Shown one piece after another: positions 15,944 to 24,518 of a stretch of 33,287 bases of DNA. The notes under the pieces were generated by a model that ran no database searches, was not told the DNA's origin, and saw only the letters and a program-made list of their open reading frames with translations. The DNA is from an uncultured delta proteobacterium (lineage in GTDB: Bacteria > Desulfobacterota > WTBG01 > CAIYCZ01 > CAIRTM01), in contig CAIWCT010000249.1 of NCBI GenBank assembly GCA_903911225.1, positions 1 through 33,287 of the forward strand. The letters run 5' to 3'. The position numbers and the translations under genes were made by a program. The first letter of the stretch is position 1; each line of letters starts with the position of its first letter.

Positions 15944-17941
15944 GTGTGCGATAAAACTGCGCCCCTTCAGCAAAACAGCATTACATCAGCATTAGGCAGT
16001 ATCAAGCATGCCGGGGGCGCCTTTGATTTTGCCTCATCAACGCCATTTTTCAAACTGCTTGCAGCAGTGGCTGCCGTTTTTTTATTTTTATCAACTGGTA
16101 CGCGTTGCACCCTGCTGTGGCAAAGCGCAGCCGAGGTGGACTTCTCGGCATGGATACTTATAAAAACTTTTGTGGCTGGTTTTTTTTATGATGCCGTGAC
16201 ATGCACCTATGTCCTGGCGCCCCTGACGGCGCTACTTGCCTTTGCACCTGCGGATTTGTTTACCGGTCGCAGGCTGAAATTTCTTTTCTATGGCTTTATT
16301 TTTGCGCTATTTGCCGTTCTTGTCTTTACGGCCTGCGCTGAGTATTTTTTCTGGGAGGAGTTTGAAACACGGTTCGATTTTGTAGCTGTCGATTACCTGG
16401 TATATCAGCGTGAAGTTACGGACAATATCAGGCAGTCATATCCTCTCAAAATAATTTTTCCTGCCATCTGCATGGGCACTCTTATGCTTTTTGCCGCGGT
16501 GAAGCGCCCCATCGACCGCTGCCTGCAACAGCCTGCTTTCTGGCAGCACCGGACCGCAATCGGCTGCGTTCTGTTCCTGCTTCCCCTGTGCAGCGCAATC
16601 TTCATCAGCGACTCGTTCAGCAAAATATCGGCCAACAGGCTTAACAACAATCTTGCCATGAACGGGATATACTCTTTTTTTGAAGCTTTGCGGAACAACC
16701 ATATGGACTATACACAGCAGTATGCAACTCTGGACAATGACGAAGTATCCCATCGCTTAAGACTGGCCGTTGACCCGAGCAATAAAACATTTATAAATCC
16801 TCCAGGCTCAGAGCCCGATATTTGGCGTATTACAAAAAACAGCGCAGAACCCGAAACCCGGCATAATGTAGTCGTTGTTGTGATTGAAAGCATGAGTGCA
16901 GAATTCATGCATACTTTTGGCAATCGTGATAACCTTTCCCCCAACCTGGATGAGCTTGCTCAACAGGGGTTGCTCTTTACCAATCTGTATGCCAATGGCA
17001 CCCGAACGGTTCGCGGCCTTGAAGCCATAGCGCTGTCCGTCCCGCCGACGCCTCCCGAATCTGTTGTGAGGCGGCCCAATAATGACGGACTTTTCACTAT
17101 AGCAACACCCTTCATGCGTCGGGGCTATGACGCCATGTTTTTATATGGCGGGTACAGCTATTTCGACAATATGGCGACATTTTTTGGCGGTAACGGCTTT
17201 TCAGTTATTGACCGCGGAGACCTTGCCCGCGATGAAATAAACTTCTCGAATGCCTGGGGTGTCTGCGACCAGGACATGTACCGCCGCGTTGTGCGTGAGG
17301 CCGATACTGTTCAGGGCAGGGGCGGTAATTTTTTTATGGTTGTCATGACCACTTCAAACCACCGGCCGTTCACCTATCCTAAGGGTAAAATCGATATCCC
17401 TTCGGGAAAAGGAAGATCCGGCGGGGTGAAATACAGTGATTTTGCCATCGGCGAGTTTATCAAGAACGCGTCAACACACCCTTGGTTCGACAACACAATT
17501 TTTATATTTGTTGCCGATCACTGCGCTCGCAGCGGCGGCAAGAATGAAATTCCCGTTGACAATTATCATATACCCTGCATATTTTATGCGCCGAAGATAG
17601 TGAAGCCCGGCACGGTCGATGGTATTGCAAGCCAGATAGACATAGCGCCAACACTTTTTGACCTGCTTAACTGGCAGTATACGAGCAGCTTTGTCGGGAA
17701 ATCAGTCTTTAAAATGCAGCCGGAAGAGCACAGGGCCTTCATCAGCAATCATATGACTTTGGGGTATTTAAAGGGTGATATGCTGGTGGCGCTGGAGCCC
17801 GGCGGAAAGGTGAATACCTATAAAGTCGACCCGGCATCGCATACCGAGCAACAGGTTGCCTCTCAGCAACCCGTTATCGATGAAGCCATAACCTATTACC
17901 AGGGCATAAGCAGCATGCTCAACAGCAAGCTAAAACGCTGA
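15944..17941 (+). CDS. LtaS-like sulfatase-fold phosphoglycerol/phosphoethanolamine transferase (2)
   Basis: The 665-residue product has about five N-terminal membrane segments, then a conserved stretch with RFDFVAVDYLVYQ (about 143-155), then the periplasmic catalytic domain. Family residues are present: VVIESMS (Glu315), NGTRTVRGLEA (Thr355 nucleophile), TTSNHRPF and VADHCARSGG. The two LtaS-like proteins in the window share the catalytic motifs but differ strongly in the membrane part, so they are old paralogues. Translation starts at GTG 15944, with AGGAG at 15932-15936 and 7 nt spacing. The next gene (GT39-D) starts 17 nt after the stop. The pair suggests transfer of a phosphate-containing group and a sugar to the same envelope molecule, which is inference. 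Confidence 0.87.
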   Translation: MCDKTAPLQQNSITSALGSIKHAGGAFDFASSTPFFKLLAAVAAVFLFLSTGTRCTLLWQSAAEVDFSAWILIKTFVAGFFYDAVTCTYVLAPLTALLAFAPADLFTGRRLKFLFYGFIFALFAVLVFTACAEYFFWEEFETRFDFVAVDYLVYQREVTDNIRQSYPLKIIFPAICMGTLMLFAAVKRPIDRCLQQPAFWQHRTAIGCVLFLLPLCSAIFISDSFSKISANRLNNNLAMNGIYSFFEALRNNHMDYTQQYATLDNDEVSHRLRLAVDPSNKTFINPPGSEPDIWRITKNSAEPETRHNVVVVVIESMSAEFMHTFGNRDNLSPNLDELAQQGLLFTNLYANGTRTVRGLEAIALSVPPTPPESVVRRPNNDGLFTIATPFMRRGYDAMFLYGGYSYFDNMATFFGGNGFSVIDRGDLARDEINFSNAWGVCDQDMYRRVVREADTVQGRGGNFFMVVMTTSNHRPFTYPKGKIDIPSGKGRSGGVKYSDFAIGEFIKNASTHPWFDNTIFIFVADHCARSGGKNEIPVDNYHIPCIFYAPKIVKPGTVDGIASQIDIAPTLFDLLNWQYTSSFVGKSVFKMQPEEHRAFISNHMTLGYLKGDMLVALEPGGKVNTYKVDPASHTEQQVASQQPVIDEAITYYQGISSMLNSKLKR

Positions 17942-17958
17942 AAGGGGAAATTGACGAG

Positions 17959-19569
17959 ATGACTGAAACATCAGGGGCTGGAATAAATCGCAACTGGGCT
18001 ATTGCCTTCTGCATGCTGAGCGCGGCATTTATTCTTTTTTTTAATCTTGGCGGCAGATCTATTGAAAACAACGATTACCCGCATTTCGCCGAAATCGGAC
18101 GGGAAATCCTTGAAACCGGCGACTGGGTCATCATGCACAGCGGCGGGGAAATATATGTCCAAAAGCCGCCCCTGCATACTATTTTTATAGCTCTTTCAGA
18201 TAAGGTTTTTGGAATCAATGCATTCGCCGGGCGTTTCCCGGCAGCTTTTTTTGCGTTACTCGGGGTCTGCGCAACGCTTTTATTTGGCCTGCGTATGGAC
18301 AGGCAAAAGTGGCAAACCGGTGTTTACGGGGCCATGCTGCTGCTCTCAAGCTACGGCTTTTTCTTTCTGGCGCGCAGGTTTCGCAATGACATAGAGTATG
18401 CGATGCTTTTTTCGCTTGCCCTTTTTTCATTTTATGAGGGGTATGAAGCTCTAATGGCCCGGCGTAAATGGATTTCTTACGGGCTGTTCTGGTTTTTTAT
18501 GGGCCTTGCCGCACTCATTAAAGGGCCTGCGGCGCTCCTGCCGCTTCTTATTATTGCTGTTTTCCTCCTTGTGACTAAAAGCTGGGGCAAGGTAGGCAGC
18601 AAGATATTTTTTGTATCATTTACCGCTTTTTTTGTCGTCGTGGCGCCGTATCTGCTGCTGCTGGTAAGCCATAAGGACTTTGCCCAATTTTCCGAAATGC
18701 TGAGGACTTCAATAATCATGAAACGTAATGCCGGGCTTTTTTATTATATCCCGGTTTTCCCGGCTAAATTTTTCCCAGGGTCTCTTCTTCTTTTTGCCTG
18801 CCTACCTTTGTTCTGGAAAAAGCGCCGCGAGATCGCAGCCAATCCAAAATTGCTCTTCCTTGCCATCTGGTCAGGGCTGTATCTGATTCTAATCCATTTT
18901 ATCAAGGCCAAGGTCTACCGCTACCTGCTGCCTGTTTTTCCGCCGCTGTCGCTCTTAACCGCCTGGGGCATCGGGCAGGTTCTGCCCCTTGAACGGTGGG
19001 CACCCTATGTGAAGCGGTTTTGGAAAATACCCGCCGCGCTTATCTGCCTGGGCTTTCCAATTGCCATCTGCATGAAGTGGGGCTTTATGTGGCAGGCTCT
19101 TGTGCTGGCTGTCGCAGCTTTAGGCATGCTGGCAGTGGCTGGCGGCAAGATGCGCGATGCCGTTGTTCTTCTGTGCACCCTGTGTATTGCCTGTATGCTT
19201 TTTATCGATGTACTGCATACCGCCCGAAACAAAGAGGTTTCTACTAATAAGAAACTGTATGCCATGCTTCAGGAAAGACAAATCAAGGACAATGAAGTGC
19301 TCATCTATAAAACGACCGGCAGGGTACGGTATATACTTTGTTTTTATTTTAACAAACTTATCCATCCTGAAATTGAAGATACCCTCACCCTGCACCCGGG
19401 CATCAGGGCGGTTATTACCGATCCGGGAAACGTGGAGGACGTAACAACAGTGTTTGGCCCTTCTTCCGAGCAGCGCATTGTTAAGGGGCATAAAGGTGAG
19501 GAGAGCGAGGGAGATCATGTGATTATTTTTTACGGTAGCGGGGCTTCTCCCAATCCAGCCGGTGTATGA
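17959..19569 (+). CDS. GT39/ArnT-like polytopic glycosyltransferase (GT39-D), variant catalytic loop
   Basis: This 536-residue multi-spanning protein has the ArnT-like N-terminal layout: a first helix ending NLGG, the periplasmic loop NNDYPHFAEIGREIL (37-51), then VQKPPLHTIF (67-76). Compared with GT39-A the Asp-Glu pair becomes Asp39-Tyr40, so the Asp is kept and the Glu lost. It likely transfers a sugar from a polyprenyl-phosphate donor. Acceptor unknown. It follows LtaS-like 2 closely, with AAGGGG upstream of the ATG. A soluble C-terminal region (about 430-536) resembles the periplasmic tail of the family. Confidence 0.82.
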   Translation: MTETSGAGINRNWAIAFCMLSAAFILFFNLGGRSIENNDYPHFAEIGREILETGDWVIMHSGGEIYVQKPPLHTIFIALSDKVFGINAFAGRFPAAFFALLGVCATLLFGLRMDRQKWQTGVYGAMLLLSSYGFFFLARRFRNDIEYAMLFSLALFSFYEGYEALMARRKWISYGLFWFFMGLAALIKGPAALLPLLIIAVFLLVTKSWGKVGSKIFFVSFTAFFVVVAPYLLLLVSHKDFAQFSEMLRTSIIMKRNAGLFYYIPVFPAKFFPGSLLLFACLPLFWKKRREIAANPKLLFLAIWSGLYLILIHFIKAKVYRYLLPVFPPLSLLTAWGIGQVLPLERWAPYVKRFWKIPAALICLGFPIAICMKWGFMWQALVLAVAALGMLAVAGGKMRDAVVLLCTLCIACMLFIDVLHTARNKEVSTNKKLYAMLQERQIKDNEVLIYKTTGRVRYILCFYFNKLIHPEIEDTLTLHPGIRAVITDPGNVEDVTTVFGPSSEQRIVKGHKGEESEGDHVIIFYGSGASPNPAGV

Positions 19570-19641
19570 GCCTGCATATCGTTATATACATAAAAAAATG
19601 ATCTCAAAACATTAAACAGAAACTAGTAAAGGAGCTTTTTT

Positions 19642-19986
19642 ATGAAGAAAAAAACAGGTGCAATCTATCTGCTGTATTTTTTATGCGCTGCTATCGTGCT
19701 GGCCTCGGGCTGCGATAAACTCGGCAGCGGCAAGCCTGAAAAAGTAAATGGTACCGTTATTTCCCTTGATGAGGCAAAAAAAGAAATAGTAATGAAAGAT
19801 TCCTCATCCGGCAAACAGCGCACCATAACAGTCCAGAATGCAGACCAGATGGCAGCCCTGAAACCGGGCATGGGAATTAAGGTCAAAATCAAGCACGGCG
19901 CTACTATGGCTGATAGAGTTACACCAACGTCGCTAAAGGATACCGGCAAAAAGGGCAAGCAAAAAGCCGGTGAAGATAAAGAGTAA
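19642..19986 (+). CDS. Small predicted lipoprotein of unknown function
   Basis: The 114-residue protein has a basic start, a hydrophobic signal and the lipobox LASGC (Cys at about 24), so it is probably exported and lipidated. The mature part is a short region with NGTVISLDEAKKEIVMKD, which looks like a small beta-barrel/OB-like repeat as in many small periplasmic lipoproteins. It ends in a Lys-rich, flexible tail. AAAGGAG precedes the ATG with suitable spacing. It lies 72 nt after GT39-D and 6 nt before the next gene, so it is probably co-transcribed with that gene. No family name can be given with confidence. Confidence 0.75.
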   Translation: MKKKTGAIYLLYFLCAAIVLASGCDKLGSGKPEKVNGTVISLDEAKKEIVMKDSSSGKQRTITVQNADQMAALKPGMGIKVKIKHGATMADRVTPTSLKDTGKKGKQKAGEDKE

Positions 19987-19992
19987 GCAGGT

Positions 19993-20742
19993 ATGAATAA
20001 AGTCGCTCAAGTCACAATCTGCTTTTGGATCATGAAAATCTGCGCAACCACTCTGGGTGAGACGGCTGGAGATCTCCTGTCGATGACGATGAATGTCGGC
20101 TACGCCGTCAGTTCAGCCATTCTGATTGGTTGCTTCCTGGTTTCTGTTTTGTTTCAGCTCAAATCGAACAAATTTAACCCGGTGCTTTACTGGACTGTAA
20201 TCCTTACCACAAGCACTGCCGGCACAACGATGTCTGATTTCATGGATCGAACTCTCGGGCTTGGTTACGCAAAAGGGTCACTGATACTGATTACTTGTTT
20301 GATGGTTGTGCTTGCGGTTTGGCGTTTCAGTGAAAAGACCTTATCCGTTGACAACATCCAAACGGTTAAAGCGGAGCTTTTCTATTGGGTGGCCATATTG
20401 TTTTCAAACACCTTGGGCACGGCCATGGGAGATTTCCTGGCAGATGATTCCGGCCTGGGGTTTTTAGGAGGAGCCGCTCTCATCGGCGGACTGCTCGGAT
20501 TGGTCGTTCTTGCCGCCTGCTTCACCCGGCTTAACAGAGTCATGCTGTTCTGGGTTGCTTTTGTTTTGACCCGTCCGTTCGGCGCAACCTTCGGGGACCT
20601 TCTTACAAAGCCCAGCGCAATGGGCGGACTTAATTTCGGCACAGCCGGTTCTTCCCTGATTCTCGCTTCCCTGCTCGTAGCCTTCATCATTTATTCGATC
20701 ATGACAGAGAAACGTGCGCTCAATGCGGCGCTAAGCGAGTGA
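19993..20742 (+). CDS. Four-repeat integral membrane protein (COG4705-like)
   Basis: The 249-residue, very hydrophobic protein is built from four copies of a unit of about 55-65 residues. Each starts with an aromatic residue and Trp and contains a conserved G-x3-[GS]-D: FWIMKICATTLGETAGDLL (11), YWTVILTTSTAGTTMSDFM (66), YWVAILFSNTLGTAMGDFL (131) and FWVAFVLTRPFGATFGDLL (186). The units are probably paired helices, giving about eight membrane segments with four acidic residues (Asp27, Asp82, Asp147, Asp202) in equivalent places. Such an arrangement suggests a small channel or transporter. The architecture agrees with what I recall of the uncharacterised COG4705 group. It begins 6 nt after the lipoprotein gene. 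Function is unknown. Confidence 0.75.
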   Translation: MNKVAQVTICFWIMKICATTLGETAGDLLSMTMNVGYAVSSAILIGCFLVSVLFQLKSNKFNPVLYWTVILTTSTAGTTMSDFMDRTLGLGYAKGSLILITCLMVVLAVWRFSEKTLSVDNIQTVKAELFYWVAILFSNTLGTAMGDFLADDSGLGFLGGAALIGGLLGLVVLAACFTRLNRVMLFWVAFVLTRPFGATFGDLLTKPSAMGGLNFGTAGSSLILASLLVAFIIYSIMTEKRALNAALSE

Positions 20743-20840
20743 AATTATGCCTGACTGGGCGCTGCATCGCCGTTCGGTGAATCTCGTTAAAAGACAATAA
20801 TAATCCAAGAAATATTTGATTGCTCCAGTAAAATTAAACT

Positions 20841-21623
20841 ATGGAAAATACAACACAGCAGAGCACGGTATCATCAGAAGTATCAACAATGGTGAGGCGA
20901 TTTTTCCTTAGCCCCCGTTCGGCTGTACGGGCAGCACTCCCGATACTGCTGGTTGGGGGAAGTGTGCTGATATTTTGCCTGCCCCAGTTTCGTGAGCAGT
21001 TCGGCCGCATACATGAAATAAGCAGCTATCTTGTGAGCATGGGCTGGGCAGCGCCGCTGATTTTTATTCCGGCTGTGGCCGTTTTAGTGGCAGTCGGCGT
21101 GCCTCGGCTGCTGTTGTGCCCCATAGGGGGCATGGCTTTCGGGTTCTGGCAGGGCCTGCTCTGGGCGCAGCTCGGCACCATGCTGGGTTATTATGCTACA
21201 TTTCTTTTCGTACGCTGGAGTGGCAGGGATTTTATATTGCGCAAATGGCCCCGCCTGAGCCATTATACAAAATTTTCCCGGGAAAAAGGCATGATCTCCG
21301 TGCTGCTCATACGGCTATTGCCCATAACTGGTTTTTATATCAATTTAATGCTTGGTCTGATCCCCCTGTCTCATGCCGATTTTTTGCTGGGTACGGTTAT
21401 TGGCATTCTGCCGGCAGCTGTTCCTGCAACACTCATAGGGTCAGGGGCCACCGCCTTCTCTACGGGGGAAAGCAAACTGTATACGCTTCTGGCAATCGCA
21501 GCAGGTCTTGCTTTTTGGCTTCTGGCCGGCCGCATCCTGCGTTATTATATGAAAAATAAGAAAGCGGGGGAATCGCATGCACCAGATGCGCAAGCTGCCG
21601 ACGTAATTCCTGTCTTGGAATAA
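20841..21623 (+). CDS. TVP38/TMEM64-family (VTT domain) membrane protein 1
   Basis: The 260-residue protein has a cytosolic N-terminus of about 30 residues, a helix, then the VTT core. Visible motifs are FIPAVAVLVAVGVPR, PIGGMAFGFWQGLLWAQ, FVRWSGRDFILRKWPR, and the second re-entrant segment LIRLLPITGFYINLMLG followed by PLSHADFLLGT. This superfamily includes eukaryotic TMEM41B/VMP1 scramblases and bacterial DedA Und-P translocases. It is strongly similar to the product of 23697-24476, so it is a local duplicate. The upstream gap of 98 nt shows no clear terminator or promoter, and the ATG at 20841 lacks a good ribosome-binding site. It probably belongs with the glycolipid genes on both sides. 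Confidence 0.85.
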   Translation: MENTTQQSTVSSEVSTMVRRFFLSPRSAVRAALPILLVGGSVLIFCLPQFREQFGRIHEISSYLVSMGWAAPLIFIPAVAVLVAVGVPRLLLCPIGGMAFGFWQGLLWAQLGTMLGYYATFLFVRWSGRDFILRKWPRLSHYTKFSREKGMISVLLIRLLPITGFYINLMLGLIPLSHADFLLGTVIGILPAAVPATLIGSGATAFSTGESKLYTLLAIAAGLAFWLLAGRILRYYMKNKKAGESHAPDAQAADVIPVLE

Positions 21624-21741
21624 TCAACATTGAATTAAACGAAGTGTCTCATAACGGGCTAAAACTACGATATTTATCACTGTGCTCAGATAAATACCTT
21701 GTTTTTTACTTTCAAAACTAGCTCTAATCTCATTTTTGCTG

Positions 21742-21770
21742 TTGTTCTAGAGTTGTTTTCATTGTATAAA
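21742..21770 (+). promoter_or_regulatory. Possible promoter of the DegT-GT2-TVP38-GT39 unit
   Basis: TTGTTC (21742-21747) and TATAAA (21765-21770) are separated by 17 nt. The -10 is good, the -35 only half-matching. It lies about 43 nt upstream of the DegT start in the 189-nt gap after TVP38-1, which otherwise holds AT-rich sequence with no gene. Confidence 0.4.
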
Positions 21771-21812
21771 AAAATATTTTAAAACTCAACACTCAGGATG
21801 AAAGGAGTCGCC

Positions 21813-22919
21813 TTGAAAGTACCCTTTGCTGATCTTGCCCGGCAGTTCAAAACCGTGATGCCCGAAATACAAACGGCTATGACAAGTGTTATTGACCGCT
21901 GCGCATTTATTAACGGACCTGAAGTGAAACAGTTTGAAAAGGACATGGCAACCTGGATGGGCATGCCTGAAGTATGCGCCGTTTCAAACTGCACCGTGGC
22001 TCTTGAGTTGACCATGCAGTCTATGGGCATCGGCCCCGGAGACGAAGTCATAACCGTGCCAAACACCGCTTTCCCAACCGCTGAGGCAATCAGCCTCACG
22101 GGCGCGCAGGTGGTGTTTGCCGACATTAAGCCAGGCTATTTCAGCATTGATCCTGACCAGATTGAAAAGAAAATAACTCCCCGCACCAAAGCCATTATAC
22201 CTGTCCATCTGTTCGGCATAGCAGCTGATATGGACCGGATACTTTCAATAGGCAATAAGCATAGTATTCCCGTTATAGAGGACTGCGCACAGGCTCAGGG
22301 CGCACGGTACAAAGGGAATTATGTCGGCACCATGGGTGCCGCGGCATGCTTCAGCTTTTTCCCATCCAAGAACCTCGGCACCTTCGGCGACGGCGGCGCC
22401 ATGACCTCGCCCGACACGGAGCTGATAAAAAAAGTTTGGAGGCTGGCAAACCATGGCCGCAGCGATAAATTTACCCATCAGGTCGTGGGAACCAACAGCC
22501 GCCTGGATACGATCAAGGCGGCGCAGCTCTCCGTCTGTCTGCGACAGCTTGATGCGTGGAACGCCGACCGCCGCCGCGCGGCAGCGTTGTATGGTGATCT
22601 ACTCAAAGACTGCCGGAACATTATTTTAACAAAAGTTCCAGAGGGCTGTGAGCCGATCTGGCATGTATATGTCATACGTCATAAAAGACGCGATGAACTT
22701 GCAGCATTCCTGAAAAAACAGGGCATCGATACGGGCCTGCACTATCCGCTAGGGTTGCACCAGCAGCCGGTGTATGCGCATTTGGGGCTGAAGCCTGAAG
22801 ATCTTCCTGAGGCGACTGCGGCCTGCGCCGAAGTGCTGTCGCTGCCCATGTTCCCGTTTATAACAGAAGAAGAAATAACTGCCGTAACGGATTCAATAAA
22901 AGCATTCTGCGCGCTATAA
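21813..22919 (+). CDS. DegT/DnrJ/EryC1/StrS-family sugar aminotransferase
   Basis: From the TTG at 21813 the 368-residue protein starts MKVPFADLARQ, the usual beginning of this family. It shows the PLP-binding set: the cofactor phosphate-binding region near SNCTVALEL, Asp157 in EDCAQAQGA, and the Schiff-base Lys186 in FFPSKNLGTFGDGGA. It transfers an amino group, normally from glutamate, to a keto-sugar nucleotide. Sequence style is closest to the 3-amino-sugar group (WlbC/WbpE, GnnB, FdtB). The frame also opens at an ATG at 21798, but the AAAGGAG at 21801-21807 lies inside that extension with 5 nt to the TTG, so TTG is chosen. The next gene starts 17 nt after the stop. A possible partner oxidoreductase lies at 26233-27330. 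Confidence 0.9.
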   Translation: MKVPFADLARQFKTVMPEIQTAMTSVIDRCAFINGPEVKQFEKDMATWMGMPEVCAVSNCTVALELTMQSMGIGPGDEVITVPNTAFPTAEAISLTGAQVVFADIKPGYFSIDPDQIEKKITPRTKAIIPVHLFGIAADMDRILSIGNKHSIPVIEDCAQAQGARYKGNYVGTMGAAACFSFFPSKNLGTFGDGGAMTSPDTELIKKVWRLANHGRSDKFTHQVVGTNSRLDTIKAAQLSVCLRQLDAWNADRRRAAALYGDLLKDCRNIILTKVPEGCEPIWHVYVIRHKRRDELAAFLKKQGIDTGLHYPLGLHQQPVYAHLGLKPEDLPEATAACAEVLSLPMFPFITEEEITAVTDSIKAFCAL

Positions 22920-22936
22920 TAACCAGGGAGGGGGAA

Positions 22937-23665
22937 ATGTCAGCAGTTTCAATATCAGTTGTTTTTCCTGTCTATAATGAAGAAGAAAACTTAATGCCCC
23001 TTATTTCCGAACTTAAAGGAGTGCTAAGCAGGCTCAATACCGGCTTTGAAATGATCTGTATCGATGACTGCAGCACCGATGCCAGCGTATCGGTCATCCG
23101 GGAACTGCAGCTTGAGCATCCCGAGCTGCGCCTTATCCGCCACAGCATCAACAGCGGCGAAAGCGCGGGAACAGCAACCGGCTTTGCACATGCCCGCGGG
23201 GATATTATTATAACCATGGATGCCGACCAGCAGAACGACCCTGCGGATATCCCGGCGCTTATAAATGCCCTTTCGGGTTTCGATGGCGTCTGCGGCGTGC
23301 GCCGCACACGCGAGGATGACTGGGTGAAGCGTATTTCATCAAAAGTCGCCAACTCTTTCCGCAACTGGACCACCAATGACAAAATATCCGATGCGGGCTG
23401 TACCTTCCGGGCTCTTCGCAGAGCGGCCCTTGCCGAGATTCCCGTCTTCAACGGCATGCACCGGTTTCTGCCGACACTGATGCGTCTGCAGGGATTTACC
23501 GTAACCGAGATTCTAGTTAATCATCGCCCGCGCACCCGGGGGGTTTCAAAATACGGCCTTGGCAACCGCATGTTCCGGGGGCTTGTGGATTGCCTTGCCA
23601 TCATGTGGTGGCGCAAGCGCTGCGTGTCGGCAAAGCGCATACAGGAAGAAGAGCCTCGTCCGTAA
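22937..23665 (+). CDS. DPM1-like GT2 glycosyltransferase (polyprenyl-phosphate sugar synthase)
   Basis: The 242-residue GT-A-fold enzyme has VVFPVYNEEENL, DDCSTDAS, the metal-binding DAD (95-97) in TMDADQQNDP, and a C-terminal region with NHRPRTRGVSKYGLGNRM that is typical of the DPM1/ArnC-type polyprenyl-phosphate glycosyltransferases. It lacks the two C-terminal membrane helices of ArnC, so it resembles the soluble DPM1 form. It should make an Und-P-sugar in the cytosolic leaflet, most simply with the sugar made by the neighbouring aminotransferase. The ribosome-binding site GGAGGGGG is strong. TVP38-2 follows after 31 nt and GT39-E after that, giving a compact make-transfer-recycle unit. 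Confidence 0.9.
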   Translation: MSAVSISVVFPVYNEEENLMPLISELKGVLSRLNTGFEMICIDDCSTDASVSVIRELQLEHPELRLIRHSINSGESAGTATGFAHARGDIIITMDADQQNDPADIPALINALSGFDGVCGVRRTREDDWVKRISSKVANSFRNWTTNDKISDAGCTFRALRRAALAEIPVFNGMHRFLPTLMRLQGFTVTEILVNHRPRTRGVSKYGLGNRMFRGLVDCLAIMWWRKRCVSAKRIQEEEPRP

Positions 23666-23696
23666 CCCATAATTCCATCTGACAGGACTTTTATAC

Positions 23697-24476
23697 ATGC
23701 ACCAGACAATGGAGCAGCCAGCCATAGCGCAGGAAACGAAGATGCCTTCTTCTCCTGCCCGGGTAGCGCTTAAAATCGTGCTGCAGGTGCTGCTGCTTGG
23801 GGGAAGTATATTTATTATTTATCTGCCGCCGGTACGCGACCAGCTTGGCCGTATTCATGAAATAAGCGATTACTTGATAGGGCTGGGGTGGATTGGGCCG
23901 CTGATTTTTATTCCTGCAGTGGCTGTTTTAGTTGCGGTGGGAGTTCCCCGATTGTTTTTATGCCCTATCGGCGGGCTTGCTTTCGGCTTCTGGAAAGGCC
24001 TGATAATAACCCAGCTTGCCACTGTCATCGGATTCTACGGAACATTTTTATTCGTACGCTGGAGCGGCAGGGACATGATTCTGCGTAAATTCCCCCGCTT
24101 AAAGAGGTATACAGAATTTTCCCGCCGTAGCGGCATTATTACCGTGCTTTTAATCCGGCAACTTCCGATTACCGGCTTTTATATTAACTTAATGCTCGGC
24201 CTGCTACCGCTGTCTCATGCAGACTTTCTCTTGGGAACGCTCATTGGCATTCTTCCCGAAGCTATTCCCGCAACACTGGCAGGCTCCAGTGCCGTTCATA
24301 TTTCCTCAAACAAAAGCATAAAGTATACAGCCTTTTTAGTTACAGGTCTTGTTATCCTCTGGACAGTATTGGGCAGGATAATGCATAAGTTTGTCCAGAA
24401 GCAAAAGCAGGAACTGGCTTTGGACACGCCGCTTGCTGAAAACGAAAAAACTGTATTAACCGGCGATAAACCTTAA
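23697..24476 (+). CDS. TVP38/TMEM64-family (VTT domain) membrane protein 2
   Basis: This 259-residue paralogue of the protein at 20841-21623 shares FIPAVAVLVAVGVPR, FVRWSGRDMILRKFPR and the re-entrant QLPITGFYINLMLG. The two also align at DNA level (for example around 24055-24080 against 21210-21235), indicating a fairly recent duplication that now brackets the DegT and GT2 genes. As a VTT protein it may scramble or translocate Und-P or another lipid. Its place between the GT2 and GT39-E genes (42 nt before the latter) fits recycling of the carrier. Its N-terminus is different and shorter than in paralogue 1. Confidence 0.87.
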   Translation: MHQTMEQPAIAQETKMPSSPARVALKIVLQVLLLGGSIFIIYLPPVRDQLGRIHEISDYLIGLGWIGPLIFIPAVAVLVAVGVPRLFLCPIGGLAFGFWKGLIITQLATVIGFYGTFLFVRWSGRDMILRKFPRLKRYTEFSRRSGIITVLLIRQLPITGFYINLMLGLLPLSHADFLLGTLIGILPEAIPATLAGSSAVHISSNKSIKYTAFLVTGLVILWTVLGRIMHKFVQKQKQELALDTPLAENEKTVLTGDKP

Positions 24477-24518
24477 AACGCACTGCTCCACGCAGTGACA
24501 GCTCAGGGAATTTAACTC

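Noticed and set aside
21984-23457. Several minus-strand frames over the DegT and GT2 genes
   Set aside because: They overlap strongly supported enzymes with complete motif sets and ribosome-binding sites.
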